DNA of 64,000 nucleotides from an uncultured Treponema sp. (GTDB lineage Bacteria > Spirochaetota > Spirochaetia > Treponematales > Treponemataceae). Both the position numbers and the translations under genes were made by a program. Numbering within the stretch: position 1 is the first letter of the stretch; each line of letters opens with the position of its first letter. This document shows positions 50,953-60,260 of this stretch, piece by piece. Below the pieces are notes generated by a model. It searched no databases, was not told where the DNA came from, and saw only the letters and a program-made list of their open reading frames with translations. The stretch covers positions 1 through 64,000 of the forward strand of contig CAMVHR010000006.1 in the NCBI GenBank assembly GCA_947167345.1. Direction: 5' to 3'.

Positions 50953-53580
50953 TTACTGTAACAACCAGTTTCCTTCGTAATCCTCTTCTTCTGTCCATTC
51001 ATTCTGTGCATTTTCTTCAATTTCGTCAAGAAGTTCGTTTTCTTCCTCGGACTCTTGTTCTATCGGTCTGTTAGTCGTTAAGAATGACAGATCCGGCATG
51101 GCAAGAGGGGCTGCTGCATCATCTTCAAAGTAGAAGTTGTATCCTGCTTTATAACGTTCTACCTTTAGACGCTGGAGGGCCAGATTTTTGCCTGCATTGT
51201 AAGTATGTCTTGTACAAGGTGAAGTAGGTTCTGTTCCTACAAGATAATACGCTGTAATCTTGTGGTTGCCACATTCTGGCGTTAAAAGGCCTCCGCTTAC
51301 AGAGCATACATCCATCTGTACTATTCCGTTTGGTATTTTTGATGTAAACGGTTTGTATGGCTTGCCAAGGTTAGCCTCATGCATAAAGTCGCCCCATGCA
51401 ACGCCAGCAAGGGTTGAACCTGTTATTGAAAGTCCGAGAGACTGACCTGGACGGTCAAATCCGAACCAGAATGCGGCTGTATAATATGGTGTAAAGCCGA
51501 CTGTCCATGCATCTGCCCAGTTCTGTGTTGTTCCCGTCTTTCCTGCTGCCGGCATTATGAACGAGTCTCCGTTTAAGTTTTTGAATGTGAATTTGTTTCC
51601 ATAGCCCTTTCGCTTTTTTATTGTATAAGCGGTTGAGTCGTAATCAGAACCGTATCGCAATGTACCTGTTTCAACAGTCTTCTTTAGCATTTCCTGCATG
51701 ATGAATGCTGTTTCTGGTGTGATTATCTGGATGCTGTTGCCCATGTTTTTCTGGGCTGTACGAAGCTCTTTTTCCTTGTCTATCTTTATTTTTCCATTTC
51801 GGTCAAGGACATTGCGAATTGCGATTGGTGTTACTTCTTTTCCGTTGTTTGCAAATGTAGCAAATGCCTTTGCCATTTCAACAGGACGTACAGAACAGAC
51901 TCCCAGACCTATAGGATATACTGGTATGAGATTGCGTTCCTGATGTTCTGTCTGCTTTAGTCCCAGAAGGGCAGAAGCCCTGTTTATTGCAGACTGAAAG
52001 CCTATTTTGTCAAGAACTTTTATGGAAGGAATGTTCATGGAGTGGGCGAGTGCATACCACATCTGTACATCTCCTTCGTAAACGCCCTTGAAGTCTTGGA
52101 CGATATATGGAGTTCCGTCTTCATTGTGGAATACGTAAGGCGTGTCGCTGATGACGGATGTCATTGTAAATTCCCTGCTATCTATTGCTGCAGAATAATA
52201 CAGGGGCTTGAATGTTGAGCCTGGCTGCAGTTTTGACTGTATTGCCTTGATGAACTGGTTTGATTGGTCATATTTTGAACCGCCTACAAGTGCATCGATG
52301 TAGCCTGTCTCATTTTCAATGGCGACCATTGTTCCTTCAATGGTTGTCTGCTCCTCGTTTTGCTGTATAAGGGCATTTCCCCTGTTGACAATTTCAGTTT
52401 TTAGAGTATCCATGCCCAGCATGAGGGACATGATGTCTATGACCGGGTTTACTTTTTCGCGGTAGTTTTTTAGGGCAAGAACTTCGTTTCTTTGGCTGCT
52501 TACGCGCAGGCTAGGAAGGTTGAACATAAGGCTTAACAGCGATGCCATTGGAATGTACTGCCTGAATGCACTGTTCTGCCTGTTCTTAAGCTCGCTTTTG
52601 TATATTTTGTTTGCGTAGGCAATGTAATCTTTCATTATGTCTTCGGCAGCTTTCTGATGCGACAGGTTGAGTGTCGTATTGATTGTAAAGCCACCTGTGT
52701 ACAGGTCGTCAGTCCCAAAGAACATGTCTGTCAGCTGGCGGCGTGCATACTCTGAAAACCAAGGAGCCTTATCTTCTCTCATTGCATAGGCTGATGTACC
52801 TGTTCTTGTGTAGTCAAAGTTTGCCCAGTATGTGTCAAAGCTGTCTTCAGCGGCTTCTTGTGTCAGATATCCTTCTTTGACCATTGCTTCAAGAACGTCT
52901 TTCTGTCGGGCTTTTGCTGTGTTTGTATGTTCGAACGGATTGTAATATGCAGGGTTTGACAGCTGGATTACAAGAATTGCTGCTTCTGCTGGTGTAATGT
53001 ATAGCGCACTGTGTCCAAAATAGTATTTGCTTGCTGCGTTTACACCGTATGTTCCACCGCCAAAATATATTTTATTAAGGTAAAGTTCAAGAATTTCGTT
53101 TTTTGAGTAGCGGCGCTCCATTTGGACAGCCCACCACAATTCTTTTATCTTTCGGGCTGCAGACCTTTCGGTTCTGTCACAGTAAAGTGTTCCCGCAATC
53201 TGCTGTGTCAGCGTTGAGCCGCCGCCTCGTTTGGAGTGCGTAAGAACACCGATTACTGCACGTATTATTGCTTTTGGGCTAAAGCCGTTATGTTCATAGA
53301 AAATGCGGTCTTCTCGGGTAAGAAGGGCATCTTTCATCAGCTGCGGGAGCCTTTCAAGCGAAATGAGCTCTCGTTTTTCATCGCTTGAGAATTCTGTAAT
53401 AAGCTCTCCGTTTATATCTAGAAGCCGTGAAGGAAGGGCTGTTTCCAGCTCCCTGAAGTTTTCTGTATTTTTTATGTTTAGGGTAGCGGCAAGACCTGCA
53501 CCAAGCAGTCCCCCGAAAAGAATTGCACTAAAAAGCAGGAGCATGACAAGCACATAAGGCCATATCTTCTTTTTTTCCAT
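50953..53580 (-). CDS. Penicillin-binding protein 1A (bifunctional class A)
   Basis: Peptidoglycan glycosyltransferase and transpeptidase, 875 residues. One N-terminal transmembrane helix (about 8-34). GT51 domain with catalytic Glu in TREDRIFYEHNG (E90), GGSTLTQQIAG (120-130) and NKIYFGGGTYGVNAAS. The transpeptidase has S455-TFK458, S514-MN and K681-TG. A long insert (about 330-400) lies between domains. The acidic C-terminus (EEENELLDEIEENAQNEWTE) is unusual. No ribosome site; TTGACA-17-TATTAT ends 6 nt before the ATG, the clearest leaderless start in the window. Confidence 0.95.
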   Translation of the reverse strand: MEKKKIWPYVLVMLLLFSAILFGGLLGAGLAATLNIKNTENFRELETALPSRLLDINGELITEFSSDEKRELISLERLPQLMKDALLTREDRIFYEHNGFSPKAIIRAVIGVLTHSKRGGGSTLTQQIAGTLYCDRTERSAARKIKELWWAVQMERRYSKNEILELYLNKIYFGGGTYGVNAASKYYFGHSALYITPAEAAILVIQLSNPAYYNPFEHTNTAKARQKDVLEAMVKEGYLTQEAAEDSFDTYWANFDYTRTGTSAYAMREDKAPWFSEYARRQLTDMFFGTDDLYTGGFTINTTLNLSHQKAAEDIMKDYIAYANKIYKSELKNRQNSAFRQYIPMASLLSLMFNLPSLRVSSQRNEVLALKNYREKVNPVIDIMSLMLGMDTLKTEIVNRGNALIQQNEEQTTIEGTMVAIENETGYIDALVGGSKYDQSNQFIKAIQSKLQPGSTFKPLYYSAAIDSREFTMTSVISDTPYVFHNEDGTPYIVQDFKGVYEGDVQMWYALAHSMNIPSIKVLDKIGFQSAINRASALLGLKQTEHQERNLIPVYPIGLGVCSVRPVEMAKAFATFANNGKEVTPIAIRNVLDRNGKIKIDKEKELRTAQKNMGNSIQIITPETAFIMQEMLKKTVETGTLRYGSDYDSTAYTIKKRKGYGNKFTFKNLNGDSFIMPAAGKTGTTQNWADAWTVGFTPYYTAAFWFGFDRPGQSLGLSITGSTLAGVAWGDFMHEANLGKPYKPFTSKIPNGIVQMDVCSVSGGLLTPECGNHKITAYYLVGTEPTSPCTRHTYNAGKNLALQRLKVERYKAGYNFYFEDDAAAPLAMPDLSFLTTNRPIEQESEEENELLDEIEENAQNEWTEEEDYEGNWLLQ

Positions 53581-53586
53581 TCAATA

Positions 53587-53615
53587 ATAATAAGAAAAAT
53601 GCAGGTATTTGTCAA
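53587..53615 (-). promoter_or_regulatory. PBP1A promoter, predicted leaderless
   Basis: Minus strand TTGACA (53615-53610), 17 bp, TATTAT (53592-53587). The ATG at 53580 follows after exactly 6 nt. Eleven of twelve consensus bases match. Confidence 0.75.
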
Positions 53616-53631
53616 TCTTACAATGAATTAT

Positions 53632-53716
53632 AAAAAAAAAGACCGGCCTTTCGGCCGGTTGCCCATCAGGCAACAGGGCGTAAATGGGTGGGAGGGGATA
53701 AAATTCTACGCCCTGT
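53632..53716 (-). ncRNA. Three-hairpin 3-prime region ending in a terminator; candidate sRNA
   Basis: On the minus strand: stem 1 ACAGGGCGTA/TACGCCCTGT (53716-53707 and 53682-53673) with a 24-nt loop containing TCCCCTCCCACCC; stem 2 TTGCC/GGCAA around 53673-53659; stem 3 ACCGGCC/GGCCGGT with a GAAA loop (53659-53642) and T9 (53640-53632). The last hairpin ends the PEGA-like gene upstream. The C-rich loop is complementary to GGGAGGGG-like ribosome sites, as in C-rich-loop regulatory RNAs. Whether an independent RNA is made is unknown. Confidence 0.5.
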
Positions 53717-53759
53717 ATATTAAGTATCGGTAACATATAAGGTTTCTTGAATTAAAAAA

Positions 53760-54776
53760 TTACTCTTCTTCCGTTATAGTGGCATCAAGATTTGTGTTTA
53801 TGGCGTAAGAATGTCCGTTCATTGCATTTACCGTCTTTACGATTTCATAGCCGCCTACAGATATGCGGATTGTATGCATTCCCTGAGGAACAGGTATGGA
53901 ATCGCTGCCTTTATAGTCTATGATTTTGTCGTCAATCTGAATTTTAGAGTTATTTGGTGCTGCAATGCGTATTAGTGGAGTGATGTCGCGCAACTTTATG
54001 TCCAATGTATGATTTTTTGCCTGTTCAATGGTAATCGTCTTGTTTTCGTTTCTGAAGGAATCACTCGTTACATGTACAGTGTGAATTCCTGGCGTAATCA
54101 TGATGTCCTGTAATTTTGATATTGGTGTTTCGTCAATAAAGACATTGTATAGGGCTGAATTTATGTTGTCAGGCGGTCTAACTGTTATGGAAAGTTTTCC
54201 TTTATTTATGTAGATCGGTTTTGCGGAAACTTCAAATTCGGCATCTGACAGTGAACTTGGTGTTCCTTTCATTACCATCTGCATCCTCAGGAATATCTTG
54301 TTGTGCAGAAAATCTGGTATTGCATCTATATATGTAGAATATGCATCTTTTTTTATGGTGTTTTCCTTAGTCATCGGAATTTTTAGCACAAGGCTCAGTG
54401 AATTTCCAAAAGTCCCTATTGTTTTTCGGGTGCCTTTATAGTCTATCTTTTTTTCAGTAGGTTCTGGTTTGATTTCATCATATAAAGACCATGCTACGGA
54501 ATCCATCCAGTATGCAACTTCCTGAGGAACTTTGAACATTATTTCAATGCCCTGCACGAAAGTCATGTCCTCTGGCAACGAAATTACAATGGCATCATTT
54601 GGTCCTGCCTTTACGAAGTTTTTTTCTTCTGAATTTGTTGCTGGCAGCATAATGGTTTTGTGCACTCTGAATGATTCTGCAAATGCAATGTTAACAAAAA
54701 AAGACAGAATGAGTGTAAAAATTATTGTCTTATGCCAAAACGTTTTTTGACACTTTTTCAAGTAATAAAAAACCAT
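53760..54776 (-). CDS. Secreted protein with PEGA-like repeats, unknown function
   Basis: Product of 338 residues with a signal peptide (hydrophobic 17-31, cleavage near AFA-ES). The N-terminal half is of unknown fold. The C-terminal half has two or three short beta repeats resembling PEGA domains: SALYNVFIDETPISKLQDIMI then PGIHTVHVTSDSF, and SKIQIDDKIIDYKG then PQGMHTIRISVGGYE. I do not recognise a named family. TATAAT (54791-54786) lies 9 nt before the ATG, giving a leader of about two bases. It is followed by the three-hairpin region. Confidence 0.7.
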   Translation of the reverse strand: MVFYYLKKCQKTFWHKTIIFTLILSFFVNIAFAESFRVHKTIMLPATNSEEKNFVKAGPNDAIVISLPEDMTFVQGIEIMFKVPQEVAYWMDSVAWSLYDEIKPEPTEKKIDYKGTRKTIGTFGNSLSLVLKIPMTKENTIKKDAYSTYIDAIPDFLHNKIFLRMQMVMKGTPSSLSDAEFEVSAKPIYINKGKLSITVRPPDNINSALYNVFIDETPISKLQDIMITPGIHTVHVTSDSFRNENKTITIEQAKNHTLDIKLRDITPLIRIAAPNNSKIQIDDKIIDYKGSDSIPVPQGMHTIRISVGGYEIVKTVNAMNGHSYAINTNLDATITEEE

Positions 54777-54842
54777 TTCTTTCTAATTATAACTCAAAAT
54801 ATAATACTTTTCCAGTTAAACTTTTATGAATTACAGATAGTT

Positions 54843-55934
54843 TTACCTGTTATTCAGATATTTTTGCGGATTTTCTGCTTCTCCCTTTAACTGAATCTCA
54901 AAATGCAGGTGTGGTCCTGTCGCAAGTCCTGTAGCTCCGACTTTTCCAATGACAGTACCTTTGCTTACAGTCTGTCCTGTCGTTACCTGTATGTCTTTTA
55001 AATGTGCGTATTTGCTGGTTATGTCTCCGTCATGCTTTATTATTATGTAGTTTCCGTATACATAATCATTTCTTCCGACATATTGTACGGTTCCGCCTTT
55101 GCATGCCATTACCGAGGTTCCTGCAGGGGCTGCCATGTCTATTCCCTTGTGAAACTTCCAGCTTCCGCTGATTGGGCTTTTTCTCATGCCAAATGATGAT
55201 GTGAGGATGTATTTTTCCAAAGGAAGCCCCATGCCTGAATCAAGAAAAAAGGCTCTTTCTTCCGGGGAAAACTTTGTGTCTTTAAGAAAATAGTATTTTT
55301 TTCCGTTTATTTCGTAAATCGGATAGTTTTCGGAAAGAAGTTTTACGGAATGTTCTTTTGCAATTAGAAATTCTATTTGTGTGATGGGCTGTAGCGGTAT
55401 GTAAAGTCCGGGCACGGTAGGAAGAATAAGTTTTTTTCCTTCTAGGACTGCTGAACTGTTTTCTATGCCGTTTATGGTTGCAAGGCTTTCCTGCGTAACA
55501 GCACATCGCGCTGAAAGAGTAAAGATTGTGTCACCTTTGACGGCTGTATACGAGTAAAAATTGATGTACGGCTCTTGTCCTGCTTTTAAGGCTTTTCTTG
55601 CACTCTGGACTTCTTCTTCATATTGTGCGTAAAGAAAATTACGTGAGACAAGTTCCTTGATTTCAGGATACCGTGGTGTATTTGCATGTAGTTGGGAGAT
55701 TAAAAGGGCTGCAACCACAGATACCAGCAGTGATTTGTTTCTGTGGATGGCTGGTTCATTTTTTTTTACATGGTTGATAATGTTTTTTAGGATATATGCG
55801 CTTAACGCTATAATTACTGCTAGTGTATAGGTCTTTGGTGAAAATGATGCCCACTTAAGCAAAGGAAATGCCGTCGCAATTCCTATTCCAACGCACAGTA
55901 TTGAAAAGAAAATTAATATACATGCTGATTTCAT
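54843..55934 (-). CDS. LysM and M23 peptidase, membrane anchored
   Basis: Cell-wall enzyme of 363 residues. Two N-terminal membrane segments (about 3-25 and 35-52) and a third near 68-84. A LysM domain follows (YTAVKGDTIFTLSARCAVTQ, about 128-170). The C-terminal LytM/M23 domain has SSFGMRKSPISG, FHKGIDMAAPAGT (zinc His and Asp) and the HxH motif in GPHLHFEI. All metal ligands are present, so it is probably an active peptidoglycan endopeptidase. AGGA upstream supports the start. Confidence 0.9.
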   Translation of the reverse strand: MKSACILIFFSILCVGIGIATAFPLLKWASFSPKTYTLAVIIALSAYILKNIINHVKKNEPAIHRNKSLLVSVVAALLISQLHANTPRYPEIKELVSRNFLYAQYEEEVQSARKALKAGQEPYINFYSYTAVKGDTIFTLSARCAVTQESLATINGIENSSAVLEGKKLILPTVPGLYIPLQPITQIEFLIAKEHSVKLLSENYPIYEINGKKYYFLKDTKFSPEERAFFLDSGMGLPLEKYILTSSFGMRKSPISGSWKFHKGIDMAAPAGTSVMACKGGTVQYVGRNDYVYGNYIIIKHDGDITSKYAHLKDIQVTTGQTVSKGTVIGKVGATGLATGPHLHFEIQLKGEAENPQKYLNNR

Positions 55935-55945
55935 GCTATTCCTGT

Positions 55946-55990
55946 AAAAAAAACAGGCTTCTGAAAGTTACAAAGTACGTTCAGAAGCCT
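55946..55990 (-). terminator. Terminator of the ferredoxin gene
   Basis: Minus strand AGGCTTCTGAA (55990-55980) pairs with TTCAGAAGCCT (55965-55955); a T8 run follows after one base (55953-55946). Confidence 0.88.
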
Positions 55991-56023
55991 TTCTGTTGCT
56001 AAAAGATAGTCTAATAATAAGAC

Positions 56024-56197
56024 TTATGCTTCTGCAATAGCCTCAACTGGACATGCTGATGCACATGCACCGCAGCTTACGCATGAGTCTGCGTTGATAG
56101 AACGCTTGTCGTTTACTTCGCTGATTGCTCCTGAAGGACATTCGCTTTCGCAAGCACCGCAGTTGATGCAAGTATCAGAATTAATTTTGTAAGCCAT
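56024..56197 (-). CDS. 2[4Fe-4S] ferredoxin
   Basis: Small electron carrier of 57 residues. Two clostridial-type cluster motifs: C10-x2-C13-x2-C16-x3-C20-P and C39-x2-C42-x2-C45-x3-C49-P. The start at ATG 56197 is set by GAGGTGG 7 nt upstream; a longer reading (MRWII-) has no support. It is monocistronic, between two terminators. Likely partners in an anaerobe are pyruvate:ferredoxin oxidoreductase and [FeFe]-hydrogenase, neither of which is in the window. Confidence 0.96.
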   Translation of the reverse strand: MAYKINSDTCINCGACESECPSGAISEVNDKRSINADSCVSCGACASACPVEAIAEA

Positions 56198-56263
56198 AAT
56201 AATCCACCTCAATAATAGTAAATAGAATTAATTAAAATGTATCATAACATATATAAAAAAGCA

Positions 56264-56315
56264 AGAAAAAAAGTCCATGCGGTTTGAAGTGTTGTTTTCA
56301 TTCCGCATGGACTTT
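56264..56315 (-). terminator. Terminator of the TPR-greA operon
   Basis: Minus strand AAAGTCCATGCGG (56315-56303) pairs perfectly with CCGCATGGACTTT (56282-56270), followed by more T residues to 56264. Confidence 0.9.
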
Positions 56316-56335
56316 TTGACTGTTCTGAAAGCAGA

Positions 56336-59056
56336 CTAGTTTATTTTTGCAATTTCAATAGATTTGATTGTAATGTCATATTTCTTGCCGTTGGCATCAA
56401 ACTTCTTGCTTTCATTAACTTTAAGGTCAAGGAGCTTTGCGCCTACAGGTGAAAGATATGATATGATTCCGTGCTCAACATCAGATTCGAATGGTCCAAG
56501 AATTGTGAATGTCTCGTCTGAACCAGTTACATTGTTTGTGAATGTTACTTTTGTTCCAAAAGAAACCATTGCAGATGTAACTGTGGTCTGGTCGAATGTT
56601 TCTGCACGTGCAAGCTGTTCCCTCAGTTTCTTGAGGTTTGAATTGTATCTGTCGCGTGCTTCCTTTGCAGAAATATATTCTGCATTTTCCTTAAGGTCTC
56701 CCTTTTCCTTTGCATCAGCAATTTCTTTTGCAATTCTAGGAAGAATGACATTTTCAATTTCTTCGGCTTCCTTTTTCTTTGCTTCAATCATTTTTGCAGT
56801 TGCAAGTAGTCCCTTTGGTGCTTCCTGCTTGATTTCTGCAACAGGGAACTTGTAGTCAGGATGCTGGTCAAGAATTCCCTTACGGAGCATTGTCTTGTAT
56901 TTTGATTCAAGATCTTTTACGTCATTTACCATTGTAAACATTCTTGTAATGACATCCGTGTCATTTGAAAGCATGTATGCAAGCATGTTGTTGCGTACTC
57001 CGCCGTCTGTCTTTTCTGCAAAGAGCAGTGCTACGGCATTGTTGATTGTCTTTTTGTTGTCTGTAGTGTTTACATGGCTGTTGATTTCGCGGTAACAGTA
57101 TGAAATGATGTTTACAAGCGTTACAAGCTGCTTTTCATAAGAAATGCCAGAATTTACATACCAGTCTTCATTTCTGTATTCCTTGAAGAAAGTGATTGCA
57201 GAATTGCGGTAATTCCTGTAATCATTGAAGCTGTCCTGCATGAGTTTCTGTACTTTTTCTGTTTTTCCTGCAGCAAGGAGAGATGAAATGAGAGTCTTTG
57301 AGAGCACTGTAGGAAAGAGCTTTATGTACTGGTCATCCCAGTCTGGAAGCTGTCTTACATTTGCAATGAAATCTTCCTTAAGGCTTGTGTTCTTTGTGTC
57401 CTTAAGCTCGTTGTACAAGTCTTTAGGATTGTCAATGTCTGAGTAAAGCTGTGCAAATGTAAATGATGCAGGGTTTGTAAAGCTTGGCAACTGCTTGCAT
57501 ACATTCTGTACTGTAAGATAAGCAGCTACAGTCTGTACATCTGCTGAAGATGCAGTCTTGATGAAGCTTGCAAAATAATCAAACATGTCTGCAAGAAGCT
57601 CATCGCTCTTGTCAGTTTCGTCATCAGAAATAAAGCGCATAAGAATGTCAATTCTTGCAAAAAAGTCTTTTTCTGCCTTGAATTCATTGTTCAGGCGCTC
57701 TTCCATGCTAATTTCATGGTCGCGTACAGTGTGCTTTGAATTGTCTGTTGGATCTACGCTGAATGTAGAATCTGTCGCAAAGACCTGTTGGGCTTTTGCA
57801 TGCCAGCTTGTCCATTCTCCTGTTGTAAGGACTGCTGGAACAAGTTCAGCCTTGATTCTTTTGTCATCGCAGGAATTGTCAAAGCTCTGGATGATTGTTT
57901 TAAGAGTCCAGGTAACGTCACTCTTAACTTTTTTTGCAAGATCTTCTTTTTTGGTTGTTGCTTTCTGTACCCAGATATGCTCCTTTGAAAGAGGCAGAAG
58001 TGCACTTACTGCCATTTTGAGCGACATCTGATGAACTCCGTTTTTCTTTCCGAAGTTGATTGAAAGCATGTCTCCTTCAACCTTTCTGATTATGCCGACA
58101 CCCCATGAGCGGTGGAATACATAGTTACGTGCGTCGAAAGCAATGTGCTTTTCAAAGTCACTGATAGCTTCAAATACATCGCGGAATGACTGTGAAAGAC
58201 CAGAAAGCCTGATGTAATCTTCGAGATGGTTGTTGTCAGAGTATTTTCCGCGGAAACATTCTGTAATTTCCTTGCGTGCCCAGCTGTCTTTCTTATCAAT
58301 AGAGAGAATGAGCTTTAAGATTGAAATGGCAGTATCCCACTTTGCTGTGTCTTTGTAATACTGATAGACTTCCTGCATGAGCGCTGCAGAACGATCTTCG
58401 CTGATAGACTTTGCAATCTTTCTCTGTACAAGAAGGAAAAAGTCAATTTCTTCTGGAATAAGTGAAAAAAGTTTTGACCAGACTTCCTTAGTGGAATTGC
58501 TGTTCTTTTCTGCAACGTAGCGGAGAAGGGCCTTTTTGTAGTAACTTACAGCTGTTTCTTTGTTTCCCTGTGACTCATAGCGTTCGGCAAGGATTTTTGC
58601 AATGTCTGCTTCTTCAAAATCAATCTTTACGATTTTTTCGTAGAGTTCCCAAACTTTGTCGTTATTTGTTGACTTATAGTAACCAGCGAGCTTGCGGAGC
58701 GCAAAACGATTCTGTGGATCTTCTTCAAGAATGGAATTACAAAGATATTCTATAAGAATTTCCTTATGATTTTTCTCAAAAATATCGACAATTGAAACAA
58801 GGTTGCTGTTGTCAAGTGAACCTTGAAGCAAAGAAATCATGCCTGAGAGATAAAGTGCAACGATGCTGTCCTTCGTGTGTGCAAGCTGCTCATCACAGAT
58901 TTCTTTAATTGTGTTTTCACAATTCTCGGCACGAGTCTTCTCTAAAATGCCTGCGAGTTCTACCAAATTGTTTTTGGTAAAGTTGCTGATGCCTGCGCGT
59001 GTCCATGTTTCCTCTTTAAGCATTTCACGTACAGAATTCTCAAGTTCTTCAGACAT
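56336..59056 (-). CDS. greA: GreA-type transcript cleavage factor with a large helical N-terminal extension
   Basis: Protein of 906 residues whose last 160 or so are a GreA: coiled-coil with the catalytic tip GDLKENAEY (D787, E790) and a C-terminal FKBP-like domain (GTKVTFTNNVTGSDETFTILG). The preceding 740 residues are helical, with TPR-like repeats at about 115-230 (FALRKLAGYYKSTNNDKVWE, LAERYESQGNKETAVSYYKK) and other repeats further on. Usual GreA is about 160 residues; the extension is known in treponemes, as I recall. It should rescue backtracked RNA polymerase; the extension may tether it to another partner. AGGAG precedes the ATG. Confidence 0.92.
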   Translation of the reverse strand: MSEELENSVREMLKEETWTRAGISNFTKNNLVELAGILEKTRAENCENTIKEICDEQLAHTKDSIVALYLSGMISLLQGSLDNSNLVSIVDIFEKNHKEILIEYLCNSILEEDPQNRFALRKLAGYYKSTNNDKVWELYEKIVKIDFEEADIAKILAERYESQGNKETAVSYYKKALLRYVAEKNSNSTKEVWSKLFSLIPEEIDFFLLVQRKIAKSISEDRSAALMQEVYQYYKDTAKWDTAISILKLILSIDKKDSWARKEITECFRGKYSDNNHLEDYIRLSGLSQSFRDVFEAISDFEKHIAFDARNYVFHRSWGVGIIRKVEGDMLSINFGKKNGVHQMSLKMAVSALLPLSKEHIWVQKATTKKEDLAKKVKSDVTWTLKTIIQSFDNSCDDKRIKAELVPAVLTTGEWTSWHAKAQQVFATDSTFSVDPTDNSKHTVRDHEISMEERLNNEFKAEKDFFARIDILMRFISDDETDKSDELLADMFDYFASFIKTASSADVQTVAAYLTVQNVCKQLPSFTNPASFTFAQLYSDIDNPKDLYNELKDTKNTSLKEDFIANVRQLPDWDDQYIKLFPTVLSKTLISSLLAAGKTEKVQKLMQDSFNDYRNYRNSAITFFKEYRNEDWYVNSGISYEKQLVTLVNIISYCYREINSHVNTTDNKKTINNAVALLFAEKTDGGVRNNMLAYMLSNDTDVITRMFTMVNDVKDLESKYKTMLRKGILDQHPDYKFPVAEIKQEAPKGLLATAKMIEAKKKEAEEIENVILPRIAKEIADAKEKGDLKENAEYISAKEARDRYNSNLKKLREQLARAETFDQTTVTSAMVSFGTKVTFTNNVTGSDETFTILGPFESDVEHGIISYLSPVGAKLLDLKVNESKKFDANGKKYDITIKSIEIAKIN

Positions 59057-59100
59057 AAATTACTCCTAAAAAAATGTTTAAAACGTCTCCAACAATATTT

Positions 59101-60036
59101 CTATGCTTCACCGGCATATAAATTATATATATCAGGTGCAAGAAGCTTTATTTTAAGCAAGACTTCCTTTATCCTTGTAATTTCCTGTGAAAGATCATAA
59201 TAATCAATCAGCCAGAAATACATGTTTAAAAGCCTAGGCTTTAAAAGCTGGCTGTTTACAGGATCTTTATTTTCATTTTCCTTTGCATAGATGTCCTGCT
59301 TAAGCCGTCCGACTTCCTGCGATTTAAGTGTCCTTCGGATATTAAATACTCCGTATAATGTACCGTAGACAGGAATCCATTCGAGTAATTCTCGTCCTTT
59401 GTATCCCTTTGCAGAAACCTTGTCTATCAGCTTTTTAATTAAAGGTGAGTCGAGCAGAGCAATGTCGATTTTTTCGGGATCCGCAAAGAAAGCTTCCCTG
59501 AAAATTACTTTTGCAAGCTTGTTTTCACCGCATAAATCATAGCAGTCTGCCATTTCTGCAAGAATATAAGATAATCCCTGCATGGTGTTATTTGCTTCTG
59601 TAAGAAATTTAAGGGCTTCTTCATAGTTGCCAAGTTTCTTGTGACACAGCCCCATTTTTCTACAGACTTCTGCATGTATTTTTTTATCAGAATCATCATA
59701 AACCTTACTGTATTTGTCCAATGCAAGCGAAAAAATGACTTTGTTGAATACATACAGTGTTTCTTCCAGCGGAGGTTCCTTTTCGCGGGCAATGACGTTT
59801 ACCTCAAAGTCTTTCCAGTAATTAATGATTGCCTCACCATATTCAAAAGGTTCTGCTGATCTGATTGTTTCAAAGTGTTGTAACCAGATTTTGCAGCATA
59901 AAATTGCAAAGACAAGATCCTTGTTGTCAAAGTCTGCTGGAAGGGTATCTTCTAGTAACGATTTTGCCTGCTGAATGTCTCCTGAGAGTATCAGGCTGTA
60001 TGCTGTTGACAATGCTGAATCTGATTGAACACCCAT
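59101..60036 (-). CDS. TPR-like protein upstream of greA
   Basis: Product of 311 residues, no signal peptide or membrane helix visible. TPR-like helix pairs at about 7-30 (ALSTAYSLILSGDIQQAKSLLE) and 118-180 (EVCRKMGLCHKKLGNYEEAL, then ILAEMADCYDLCGENKLAK). The rest is helical. It is 44 nt upstream of greA and very likely in the same mRNA. Given TPR repeats in the GreA extension, a shared complex is possible. No ribosome site; a TGtAATAAT promoter lies 9 nt before the ATG. Confidence 0.75.
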   Translation of the reverse strand: MGVQSDSALSTAYSLILSGDIQQAKSLLEDTLPADFDNKDLVFAILCCKIWLQHFETIRSAEPFEYGEAIINYWKDFEVNVIAREKEPPLEETLYVFNKVIFSLALDKYSKVYDDSDKKIHAEVCRKMGLCHKKLGNYEEALKFLTEANNTMQGLSYILAEMADCYDLCGENKLAKVIFREAFFADPEKIDIALLDSPLIKKLIDKVSAKGYKGRELLEWIPVYGTLYGVFNIRRTLKSQEVGRLKQDIYAKENENKDPVNSQLLKPRLLNMYFWLIDYYDLSQEITRIKEVLLKIKLLAPDIYNLYAGEA

Positions 60037-60045
60037 GATATTTTC

Positions 60046-60074
60046 ATTATTACAAAAATGAATATTTTAGTCAA
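60046..60074 (-). promoter_or_regulatory. Promoter of the TPR-greA operon, near-leaderless
   Basis: Minus strand TTGACT (60074-60069), 17 bp, AATAAT (60051-60046) preceded by TGT. ATG 60036 follows after 9 nt, leaving about 2 nt of leader. Confidence 0.6.
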
Positions 60075-60222
60075 TGAGTTTTTTTGTTAAAATGGGCATA
60101 CATTTTTAGTGATTTTCAAACTGTTTGTCAACACCATTCTTTGTGAAATTTAAAAAATATAGCAAAATAATATTGGTTTTTGCATATATTTACGTTTTAC
60201 TGTGATATATTGCTACAATAGG

Positions 60223-60246
60223 TAAAAAAAAATGCCCTTTCGGGCA
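60223..60246 (-). terminator. Terminator of the MIF-ComFB operon
   Basis: Minus strand TGCCC GAAA GGGCA (60246-60233) followed by a long T-run with nothing between. The stem is short but the tetraloop is stable. The stretch 60075-60222 holds nothing else that I recognise. Confidence 0.75.
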
Positions 60247-60260
60247 ATTTAGCTTATATT

